A stretch of 7,436 nucleotides of DNA from an uncultured Bacilli bacterium (GCA_910578745.1 CAJTSN010000005.1:9861-17296); one strand, 5' to 3'; counted from the stretch's first letter, positions 1 to 5,094 are shown. The notes: generated by a model not told the origin, from the letters alone. Numbers and translations: made by a program.

Positions 1-851
1 AAATTTTTGAAATACTTTTTTTCTTTTACAAAGCCTAAGATAAAACTGAGCAAAAAACTAAGCTTAAAACCTGTATGGTAAAGAAAATATGGGTTATATG
101 CTAACATTAAAAAAAATACAAATACAAGAATCTCTCTCCTCTTTATTTTATTATTTCCTAAAATGAAAATATTTTCACACAAGATGGCCCTTACAATTCC
201 GGGAGAAGATTTTGTGATAAAAAAATAAAAAGTCAAAAAACTAAATAAAAATATTTTCTGTACTTTTTTCTTTGCAATTCCTTTTTTAAAAACTTGAACA
301 AAAAATTGAATATGCATTCCTGAGATAGCAAATAAATGAAGAATGCCAAGTTTTTGATATCCATCATAAATCTCACTATCTAAGGTATTTTCCCCATATA
401 AAAGTAATAGCATATACGCTTTTGTATCCTCAAAGCTTTCTAAATAGTTTAAAAATAGATTTTTTAGTTTATAAACAATAGGAATCTTTGCATTTTTTAG
501 TTCTATTTTCTGAATGGTAATCTTATAATCTATCTTTTTACTTTTCAAATATTTTTCATAATCAAATAAATAGAAATTACGATTTTTTTCTATTTCTTGT
601 ACTTTTCCGCTGACTTGTACCCTTTGACCTAGTTGGATTTGTTTATTGCCATTGGTATAGTCATAAGCAATAAATTTATCCTTTCCTTGAATAATATAGG
701 AGGTATAAGTATCTGCATCTTTTATTTCTATGACTCTTCCTTCAAAATCCGCATCCATTTTCTTTATTTTTTTTGGATATAGCAATTGATAAAAGGTAAA
801 TACTGTAATGAAAAGATAACTAAACAGTAAGATAATCTTTAACTTTTTCAA
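1..851 (-). CDS. comEC: ComEC DNA-uptake channel, N-terminal part (runs off left edge)
   Basis: N-terminal 283 codons of the ComEC/Rec2 competence channel, which takes one DNA strand across the membrane in transformation. Seen: a basic start and membrane helix (about residues 5-23), an OB-like beta-rich region (about 35-100, DUF4131-like), then the competence domain with the hallmark HLFAISGMHI (172-181), SSPGIVRA (215-222) and a NPYF...GFKLSF segment (253-266). The frame is open to base 1, so the rest of the channel and any C-terminal metallo-beta-lactamase domain are outside. The start chosen is TTG at 851: an in-frame TAG lies five codons upstream (866-864), AGGGGAA sits 7 bases before it, and it restores a proper first membrane helix that ATG 758 would lose. 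It overlaps the end of comEA by 32 bases, implying coupled translation. No comEB lies between them, unlike in Bacillus subtilis. Confidence 0.93.
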   Translation of the reverse strand, partial: MKKLKIILLFSYLFITVFTFYQLLYPKKIKKMDADFEGRVIEIKDADTYTSYIIQGKDKFIAYDYTNGNKQIQLGQRVQVSGKVQEIEKNRNFYLFDYEKYLKSKKIDYKITIQKIELKNAKIPIVYKLKNLFLNYLESFEDTKAYMLLLLYGENTLDSEIYDGYQKLGILHLFAISGMHIQFFVQVFKKGIAKKKVQKIFLFSFLTFYFFITKSSPGIVRAILCENIFILGNNKIKRREILVFVFFLMLAYNPYFLYHTGFKLSFLLSFILGFVKEKKYFKN

Positions 852-1536
852 ATAACGCTTCCCCTATTCCACTTACCTCTTTTAGCTGTTCAATGGTCTC
901 AAAAGAAAATGTCTCACGGTAACGAAGAATATTTTGGGCTTTGGCTTCTCCAATTCCCGGAAGTTTTATTAGTTCCTCTAAAGAAGCTGTATTGAGATTC
1001 ACTTGTTTTATTTCCTCTAGTTCCTCCACTTGTTCTTCTTTCTTCTCCTCCTTCTTTTCTGTAATACAGGCATCATTCATAACATCAGGACATTCTTTTT
1101 CACCTTCAACAATCGTATAGAAGATCTTTTCCTCTTTCTTAAGCGAATCGATTTCATCATTGCTATAAATAATAATGACCATTTCATCTTCTATTTTTTT
1201 ACTTAAATTAATAAGCGATGTATTCGCAGACTCTAAAAGACCTCCCGCTTCTTGAATCACATCAAACACTCTAGAATCCTTTGCTAACGTATAAATTCCC
1301 GGATTTGCAATTTGTCCTTTAATATCTACGGTATACATTATTTGCTCTAGTGCTTCTTTTTTCACATTCTTTTCTTCTAATTCTTCTTCTTTCTTTTCGA
1401 TGATTTCCTCTACATGACTATCTCCATATTCCTTCTTATCTATTTTTCTACTACTTTTATGTAGTTGCGAAAAAAGAAGAAAAAAGACAAAAAGAGGGAT
1501 AGTTAACAATGGTAAAAACTTTTTCTTTTCTTTCAC
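820..1536 (-). CDS. comEA: ComEA competence DNA receptor
   Basis: 238-residue membrane-anchored double-stranded DNA receptor that passes DNA to ComEC. Seen in order: a lysine-rich start, one membrane helix (about 8-24), an acidic/basic charged stalk (30-65), an SLBB-type beta domain (about 67-125, beginning VDIKGQIANPGIY), a second charged linker (158-178), and a C-terminal helix-hairpin-helix pair (179-238; NLNTAS, then LPGIG at 192-196 and SGIG at 222-225), the DNA-binding module of the family. The length is normal for a Firmicute ComEA. The start is GTG at 1536, preceded by a strong GGAGGTG site. Two cysteines (149, 157) sit between the SLBB domain and the linker and could form a disulfide outside the cell (inference). 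It is first of a comEA-comEC unit downstream of the rseP terminator. Competence proteins are usually regulated, but no K-box-like operator is evident. Confidence 0.95.
   Translation of the reverse strand: MKEKKKFLPLLTIPLFVFFLLFSQLHKSSRKIDKKEYGDSHVEEIIEKKEEELEEKNVKKEALEQIMYTVDIKGQIANPGIYTLAKDSRVFDVIQEAGGLLESANTSLINLSKKIEDEMVIIIYSNDEIDSLKKEEKIFYTIVEGEKECPDVMNDACITEKKEEKKEEQVEELEEIKQVNLNTASLEELIKLPGIGEAKAQNILRYRETFSFETIEQLKEVSGIGEALFEKVKDYLTV
859..865 (-). promoter_or_regulatory. Ribosome binding site of comEC inside comEA
   Basis: AGGGGAA on the minus strand lies 7 bases before TTG 851, within the comEA coding sequence. It is the only purine-rich site near the comEC N-terminus and decides the start; ATG 758 is preceded only by an A-rich tract. 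Confidence 0.6.
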
Positions 1537-1587
1537 TTTCTCACCTCCTCATTATAAACATAGAGGATAAATTCTGTTTTTCCTTCC

Positions 1588-1614
1588 AAAAAAAAGACAA
1601 CTTTTTAAGTTATC
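1588..1614 (-). terminator. Intrinsic terminator after rseP, overlapping its stop codon
   Basis: On the minus strand GATAACTT (1614-1607), loop AAA, AAGTTGTC (1603-1596) form an 8-bp stem with one G-U pair, followed by eight T (1595-1588). The rseP stop TAA (1612-1610) is inside the left arm. It separates cdsA-rseP from comEA-comEC. Confidence 0.8.
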
Positions 1615-2650
1615 CTAATAAACGTAAAATATCATTACATGTGACGAAGACCATCAAAGCCATTAAAAGATAAAAACCAAAGGAATGAATCATATTCTCG
1701 GTTCGACTACTAATGGCTTTCCCTCTAATTTTTTCAATAAGCAAGAAAAGTGCTCTTCCTCCATCAAAGGCTGGAAAAGGAAGGAGATTAATAAAACCAA
1801 CATTGATACATAAGTAAGCTATCAAATAAAGTATATTTATAAACCCAGCTTTCGCGCTTTCACCAACAACAGAATAAATACCAACAGGTCCTGATAAATT
1901 CTGCACACTCAACTGACCAAACAATAAACTTTTCACTGTGAGTAGCAATTGCTCAACCAGTGAATACGTCTTTTCAAAAGGATATAAAAGCAATGCCTTT
2001 ATGTCATGTGTCTTACTATTATCCACCTCTAAGCCAAAGCGATAGGTCGTATTTCCTTCTTGATCTTCTATTTTTGTAGGTGCAATGGTAATTTCTTCCT
2101 TCGTTCCATCTGTATGTTTAACTGTAAAGGTCGTTTCCTTCCCTCCATTTATAGTAAGATAAAAAATAAGTTTATCCGTAGAAGTAATCGAATGTCCATC
2201 CATAGAAATAATCTTATCTTGCTCTTTCATATTGGTTGTGCTTAAAGCATATCCTTCTTCAATATGACTAACGGTTGCTTGGTTTTTAGGAACCCCGGCT
2301 ATCAACCCTACTAAAAAAAGAAGAACAAACGCCAATAGAAAATTGAATAAAACCCCAGCTATAATGGTCAAAAAACGGTCTTTCCATTTTTTATGAATCA
2401 ATTGCTTCTCTTTAGGAACATCTTCATCTTCTGTATCCTCACCAGCCATAGCAACAAATCCTCCTATTGGAAAAAGACGCAAGCAATAGTCTGTTTCATC
2501 TCCCTTTCGATTCTTTTTTAATAGTTTAGGTCCCATACCAAGGGAAAACTCATATACATGGACCCCTGCTTTTTTAGCAAATAAAAAGTGCCCTAATTCA
2601 TGAATAAAAACAGTTACACAAAGTACAAAAATAAAATAAATGAGTGTCAT
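1610..2650 (-). CDS. rseP: RseP/RasP site-2 intramembrane zinc metalloprotease
   Basis: 346-residue M50-family protease that cuts transmembrane substrates, such as anti-sigma factors and leftover signal peptides, within the membrane. Seen: first helix with the zinc motif HELGH (H17, E18, H21), the AGVLFNF segment (98-104, usually AGP-N-F), a single PDZ domain (about 127-195), LSGPVG (252-257), and the second catalytic motif NLLPFPAFDGGR (288-299), where D296 is the third zinc ligand. The usual LDG is FDG here, a mild substitution that keeps the aspartate. There is one PDZ domain, as in Gram-positive RasP, not two as in E. coli RseP. The ATG at 2650 follows AAGGAGG, which overlaps the cdsA stop; the gap is 17 bases, so cdsA-rseP is an operon, a widespread arrangement. 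The gene symbol could equally be rasP. Confidence 0.96.
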   Translation of the reverse strand: MTLIYFIFVLCVTVFIHELGHFLFAKKAGVHVYEFSLGMGPKLLKKNRKGDETDYCLRLFPIGGFVAMAGEDTEDEDVPKEKQLIHKKWKDRFLTIIAGVLFNFLLAFVLLFLVGLIAGVPKNQATVSHIEEGYALSTTNMKEQDKIISMDGHSITSTDKLIFYLTINGGKETTFTVKHTDGTKEEITIAPTKIEDQEGNTTYRFGLEVDNSKTHDIKALLLYPFEKTYSLVEQLLLTVKSLLFGQLSVQNLSGPVGIYSVVGESAKAGFINILYLIAYLCINVGFINLLPFPAFDGGRALFLLIEKIRGKAISSRTENMIHSFGFYLLMALMVFVTCNDILRLLG

Positions 2651-2667
2651 AAATCATCAAATCCTCC

Positions 2668-3468
2668 TTATAGAATATGAATAAAAAAAGTAAAAGCCAT
2701 CAAAACAAAGAATATACTATCAAAGCGATCTAATATTCCTCCATGTCCTGGCATAAAATCAGAAAAATCTTTTATGTTAAAGTTTCTTTTCATTGCTGAA
2801 AATATCAAATCTCCAAATTGTCCAATCACAGATAAAAATAAAGTCATACAGATGGTTCCAAAAAGGGAAAAAGAAAGTTCATGAACTGTGATAAGATATG
2901 TACTTCCCACAAAAACCCCCATCAAGGTTCCCCCAATATAGCCTTCCCATGATTTATTAGGAGAAATTTTAGGAATGCATTTATGTTTGCCAATTAAACT
3001 TCCTGTTAGATAAGCATAGGTATCTGTAAAAATCGTTATTAGTAAAAGATATACAATCCAACTTGCCTCTATATTTCGAATAACGACAAATAAAGAAAAA
3101 CATAAACCTAAAAGACTTACAATTCCTATCATAAAAAAGGCATCTACGATACCATATGTACTATCTTTTTGATAAATGATAACAGGTATCAAATATAAAA
3201 GAACAATGCAACTTAATAATCGAAAATCAAAAATAGCTGTAATACTTGAAATGGTTCCCGCTGTTAAAACCAGATAAGTAATAATTAAATAAGAGATACA
3301 TTGTACAAATTGTGGTACATTCTTTTTCTTGCCTAAAGCATCAAATACTTCTCGCATTCCTTGTAAAGAGAGAATATACATCATAATTGTATAAGGAATT
3401 CCCCCATAATAGAGTATAGGAATAAATATACAGAGCGCTAAAAAAGCACTAATTGTTCTCTTTTTCAT
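2668..3468 (-). CDS. cdsA: CdsA phosphatidate cytidylyltransferase
   Basis: Integral membrane enzyme making CDP-diacylglycerol from phosphatidic acid and CTP, the branch point for phosphatidylglycerol and cardiolipin. The 266 residues are almost all membrane helices, with TDTYAYLTGSLIGKHK (148-163), ISPNKSWEG (168-176) and a complete family signature at 224-250 (S-x-x-K-R, K-D, P-G-H-G-G-I-L-D-R-x-D) carrying the catalytic acidic and metal-binding residues. I start it at ATG 3468, behind GGAGG with 4 bases between. The longer reading from TTG 3516 adds 16 residues, but that TTG is the -35 box of the likely promoter and would not be in the transcript. It is first of a two-gene unit with rseP. 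The usual uppS/frr/pyrH genes do not precede it: a divergent gene does. Confidence 0.96.
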   Translation of the reverse strand: MKKRTISAFLALCIFIPILYYGGIPYTIMMYILSLQGMREVFDALGKKKNVPQFVQCISYLIITYLVLTAGTISSITAIFDFRLLSCIVLLYLIPVIIYQKDSTYGIVDAFFMIGIVSLLGLCFSLFVVIRNIEASWIVYLLLITIFTDTYAYLTGSLIGKHKCIPKISPNKSWEGYIGGTLMGVFVGSTYLITVHELSFSLFGTICMTLFLSVIGQFGDLIFSAMKRNFNIKDFSDFMPGHGGILDRFDSIFFVLMAFTFFIHIL

Positions 3469-3487
3469 AATGCCTCCAATCTTTCTT

Positions 3488-3516
3488 ATTATAATATAAA
3501 TGTGAATTTTATTCAA
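3488..3516 (-). promoter_or_regulatory. Sigma-A-type promoter of cdsA-rseP
   Basis: Minus strand TTGAAT (3516-3511), 17-base spacer, TATAAT (3493-3488). The expected start of transcription near 3481 leaves a leader of about 13 bases containing GGAGG before ATG 3468. Confidence 0.75.
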
Positions 3517-3521
3517 TACAT

Positions 3522-3550
3522 TTGACAGTCTTTTAAAAAGAAGATATAAT
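3522..3550 (+). promoter_or_regulatory. Consensus sigma-A promoter of the COG2426 gene
   Basis: TTGACA (3522-3527), exactly 17 bases, TATAAT (3545-3550): a perfect consensus. The expected start is near 3557, just before the AGGAG site (3560-3564). Its -35 box lies 5 bases from that of the divergent cdsA promoter. Confidence 0.88.
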
Positions 3551-3570
3551 GTGTTCGTTAGGAGAATGAT

Positions 3571-4074
3571 ATGGAAGCAATTGTGAACTTTTTTGTTGAA
3601 AACTTTAAAACAGATGCTGGAGGATACTCTAGAGAATTCTTAGTTTTTTTTATTTCTTGTATGCCCATTTTAGAACTTCGTGGAGGATTACTTGCTGCTT
3701 CTTTGCTAAATTTATCCCCTATTACCAGTTATATTCTATGCATCCTTGGAAATATACTCCCTGTTCCTTTTATTTTATGGTTCATTGAGTTTCTATTTGA
3801 AAAACTTAAAAAAACACCTTTATGCAAAATGGTAACATGGATCGAGAAAAAAGCAAATTCCAAAAAAGAAAAAATTGAAAAATTTGGCTATATTGGACTT
3901 GTTCTATTTGTTGGAATTCCACTTCCGGGAACTGGCGCATGGACAGGATGTCTCATTGCAGCTCTTCTTGGTATGGATAAGAAAAAATCATTTCTTGCTG
4001 CTTTAATTGGAATTTTTATGGCAAGTCTTATTATGATGCTCATCTCGTTTGGTTTTTTAAAAATGTTTATATAA
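3571..4074 (+). CDS. Small membrane protein, COG2426 / Sm_multidrug_ex family (DedA-like)
   Basis: 167-residue hydrophobic protein of the family annotated as small multi-drug export protein (PF06695, COG2426). Seen: conserved ELRGG (35-39), GNILPVPF (60-67), a basic cytoplasmic segment rich in lysine (77-104), GYIGL and the hallmark PLPGTGAWTG (117-126), with four or five membrane segments. The paired glycine/proline re-entrant-type motifs resemble those of DedA proteins, some of which flip undecaprenyl phosphate or phospholipids, so a lipid transporter role is as plausible as drug export; neither is shown. AGGAG precedes ATG 3571 by 6 bases. It is divergent from cdsA with back-to-back promoters. 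No convincing terminator follows, only an A/T-only 7-bp hairpin at 4089-4106. Confidence 0.88.
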   Translation: MEAIVNFFVENFKTDAGGYSREFLVFFISCMPILELRGGLLAASLLNLSPITSYILCILGNILPVPFILWFIEFLFEKLKKTPLCKMVTWIEKKANSKKEKIEKFGYIGLVLFVGIPLPGTGAWTGCLIAALLGMDKKKSFLAALIGIFMASLIMMLISFGFLKMFI

Positions 4075-4223
4075 AAAATATTAATTCTATTAAAAAAACT
4101 TTTAATTTAGGCATATGTGTATGATTATAAAGAGATTTTTACTACTAATTTACTACTTTACAAATGATATTGAAAATAATTGTATTTCTAGTTTTATGAT
4201 TGTATCTATTAGTAGTTATATAT

Positions 4224-4252
4224 TTTACTCTTCATAAAGTTTATGATACAAT
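4224..4252 (+). promoter_or_regulatory. Likely promoter of the DUF2000 gene
   Basis: TTTACT (4224-4229), 17 bases, TACAAT (4247-4252) preceded by TGA, giving an extended -10. Transcription would start near 4259, just before AGGAGG (4263-4268), so this gene need not depend on the upstream one. Confidence 0.6.
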
Positions 4253-4275
4253 ATGAGTAATTAGGAGGCGATTAG

Positions 4276-4704
4276 ATGGTTTACAATAATATATATAAAT
4301 TTGTTGTAGTAGTTAATAAGGATTTGGAAATTGGAAAAGCTATGAATGCAATTGCTCATTCATATGCTGGGCTAGTTGGAGTAGCTCCAAAAGAATTAAA
4401 AGAAAAAATGAGTTTTATTGATTTTGTGGATAAGGATGGTTCAATACATAAAAGCATATCTGGACTTTCTTTAATAGTGCTAAGAGGGAAAAATGGTGAA
4501 ATAAAAAAATTAAGAAATGAGTTTATTGAAAATGATATCTTATTTACTGATTTTATTGAAACTATGACAGGAGATACCTACAAAGAACAATTAGATAAAA
4601 CTCTTGAAACTTCTAGTGAAGATATGAATTATTTTTGTATTGCTGCCTTTGGAGAAAAAGAATTAATTGATCCCTTAACTAAAAAATTCTCTTTATGGCA
4701 TTAA
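4276..4704 (+). CDS. DUF2000 family protein (peptidyl-tRNA hydrolase 2-like fold)
   Basis: 142-residue soluble protein without signal peptide. The opening YKFVVVVNKDLEIGKAMNAIAH (residues 7-28), a beta strand followed by a helix ending in AH, matches DUF2000 (PF09391), and so does the ending DPLTKKFSLWH. The family has the fold of archaeal/eukaryotic-type peptidyl-tRNA hydrolase (PTH2), whose first strand and helix have a similar layout (DL...GK...A...H). Whether it acts on tRNA is unknown: the catalytic residues of PTH2 are not clearly conserved here, and the bacterial enzyme is the unrelated Pth. ATG 4276 follows AGGAGG with 7 bases between, an ideal spacing. It ends TAA-TAA at 4702-4707. 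No strong terminator lies directly after it; the next plus-strand terminator is at 4839-4878. It seems to stand alone. Confidence 0.85.
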   Translation: MVYNNIYKFVVVVNKDLEIGKAMNAIAHSYAGLVGVAPKELKEKMSFIDFVDKDGSIHKSISGLSLIVLRGKNGEIKKLRNEFIENDILFTDFIETMTGDTYKEQLDKTLETSSEDMNYFCIAAFGEKELIDPLTKKFSLWH

Positions 4705-4730
4705 TAAATAAAAAAACGCGAATAATAAAC

Positions 4731-4759
4731 TTGGAAAAAAGCAATTTTTATGTTATTAT
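4731..4759 (+). promoter_or_regulatory. Promoter of the candidate small RNA
   Basis: TTGGAA (4731-4736), 17 bases, TATTAT (4754-4759). The expected start of transcription, near 4764-4767, falls at the first hairpin of the structured RNA, and no open reading frame of useful length follows. Confidence 0.5.
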
Positions 4760-4787
4760 GAATATGTCAAGGAAACTTGCATAAAAT

Positions 4788-4828
4788 AAAAAAGGATACA
4801 TTTGATTGTGCGTAATCAAATGCAATCC
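4788..4828 (-). terminator. Minus-strand intrinsic terminator-like hairpin
   Basis: Read on the minus strand: GGAT (4828-4825), unpaired TG, CATTTGATT (4822-4814), 6-base loop, AATCAAATG (4807-4799), unpaired T, ATCC (4797-4794), then six T (4793-4788) and more T-rich sequence. It would end a transcript coming from the micro-ORF at 4956-4879. The same hairpin also folds in the plus-strand RNA, where no T tract follows it. Confidence 0.5.
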
Positions 4829-4838
4829 CTTGTAGGGT

Positions 4839-4878
4839 AGCATCTAAAATCACATTGTTGTGAAATTAGATGCTTTTT
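4839..4878 (+). terminator. Strong intrinsic terminator, plus strand
   Basis: AGCATCTAA (4839-4847) pairs with TTAGATGCT (4866-4874) and, across an AA/AA internal loop, TCACA (4850-4854) with TGTGA (4859-4863) around a TTGT loop: 14 bp in total, followed by T (4874-4878). Confidence 0.8.
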
Positions 4879-4956
4879 CTATTTTAGAAGTAAAAGAATT
4901 ACAACTAAGAATAGGAGTAATATTATAATAAATAGAGGAAATTCTCTGTTTGTCAT
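4879..4956 (-). CDS. Hydrophobic 25-residue micro-ORF, possible small toxin
   Basis: ATG 4956 to TAG 4879, 25 residues: a short polar start with one arginine (MTNREFP), about 17 successive I/L/V/F residues that would span the membrane, and a final lysine. This shape is typical of type I toxin peptides, but similarity to a known one is not claimed. Its stop abuts the plus-strand terminator, and its mRNA would run on to the minus-strand terminator at 4828-4788, overlapping the plus-strand RNA 3' to 3'. Possible promoter: TTGTTT (4989-4984), 17 bases, CATAAT (4966-4961) with extended TG, which would give a nearly leaderless message. Against it: no Shine-Dalgarno site, and a 25-codon frame can arise by chance in such A/T-rich DNA. 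Confidence 0.3.
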   Translation of the reverse strand: MTNREFPLFIIILLLFLVVILLLLK

Positions 4957-4972
4957 AAATATTATGACAAAC
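4948..4972. repeat. Perfect 11-bp inverted repeat with 3-base loop
   Basis: GTTTGTCATAA (4948-4958), ATA, TTATGACAAAC (4962-4972). Neither side has a T tract, so it is not a terminator. It is either an operator-like dyad or an RNA hairpin; on the minus strand it encloses the ATG of the micro-ORF and part of its possible -10 box. A further 6-bp hairpin, ATTGTT / AACAAT, follows at 4974-4990. Confidence 0.7.
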
Positions 4973-5013
4973 AATTGTTCTTAAAACAATATTTAATTTT
5001 ATTTTTGCAATAT

Positions 5014-5050
5014 GGCGAAGACTAGAGTGGCTTCGTCACTCGTCTCGCTC
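5014..5050. repeat. GC-rich hairpin island
   Basis: 22 of 37 bases are G or C in surroundings of about 25-30%. GCG (5015-5017) / CGC (5046-5048), AGAC (5019-5022) / GTCT (5042-5045) and GAGTG (5025-5029) / CACTC (5037-5041) pair, with small bulges (A5018, TA 5023-5024) around a 7-base loop: 12 bp. No T tract on either side. On the minus strand the same bases lie in a 17-codon frame (5052-4999, beginning MSETSDEAT) without a ribosome binding site. Confidence 0.55.
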
Positions 5051-5065
5051 ATAAATATATTTTAC

Positions 5066-5094
5066 TACTATGCATAATGTCATAGTATTTTTTT
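5066..5094 (+). terminator. Intrinsic terminator, plus strand, convergent to addA
   Basis: TACTATG (5066-5072), 8-base loop, CATAGTA (5081-5087), then seven T (5088-5094). On the minus strand the hairpin is followed by GTAAAATAT, so it does not serve addA. It blocks plus-strand transcription from entering addA. Confidence 0.7.

Larger units (their letters stand above)
4764..4878 (+). ncRNA. Candidate structured small RNA of about 115 nt
   Basis: Promoter-to-terminator unit without a coding frame. Hairpins in order: TATG-U-CAAG, GAAA loop, CTTG-CATA (4763-4783, one bulge); CATTTGATT / AATCAAATG (4799-4807, 4814-4822) extended by GGAT / ATCC (4794-4797, 4825-4828); a small CCCT-TGT-AGGG hairpin (4827-4837) that competes with the base of the previous stem, so the two are mutually exclusive; and a terminator (4839-4878). 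It matches no RNA family I recognise: not tRNA, SRP RNA, 6S, tmRNA or a riboswitch for a same-strand gene, since the next gene (addA) runs the other way. A trans-acting or antisense RNA is the simplest reading. The 5' end is uncertain by a few bases. Confidence 0.5.
4936..5094 (+). ncRNA. Possible second plus-strand structured transcript
   Basis: A plus-strand terminator at 5066-5094 ends something that is not a gene. Upstream of it lie three hairpins (4948-4972, 4974-4990, 5015-5048). A perfect TATAAT at 4924-4929 could start it near 4936, but the -35 region is poor (TTACAA at 4899-4904, with a 19-base spacer). Read-through from the RNA ending at 4878 is an alternative. No family recognised. 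Confidence 0.25.

Noticed and set aside
1551..1579. TATAAT (1556-1551, minus) as a comEA promoter
   Set aside because: No -35 box at 16-18 bases, and transcription would start inside the comEA ribosome binding site. comEA may instead use read-through or a regulated promoter not visible here.
2060..2245. 61-codon plus-strand frame
   Set aside because: Lies entirely antisense to the PDZ region of rseP, has no ribosome site and no recognisable family: a shadow frame.
3469..3516. TTG 3516 start adding 16 residues to CdsA
   Set aside because: The TTG is the -35 box of the cdsA promoter; ATG 3468 has the GGAGG site and a normal CdsA N-terminus.
4089..4106. ATTAAAA / TTTTAAT hairpin as terminator after the COG2426 gene
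   Set aside because: A/T-only 7-bp stem with only two T after it; too weak to call.
4740..4878. Possible Cas9 tracrRNA (anti-repeat-like A-rich segment, then hairpins and terminator)
   Set aside because: No cas gene, no CRISPR repeat and no recognisable anti-repeat in the window; resemblance is only in layout.
4999..5052. 17-codon minus-strand frame as a gene
   Set aside because: No ribosome site, very short, and explained by the GC-rich hairpin; kept only as part of that finding.
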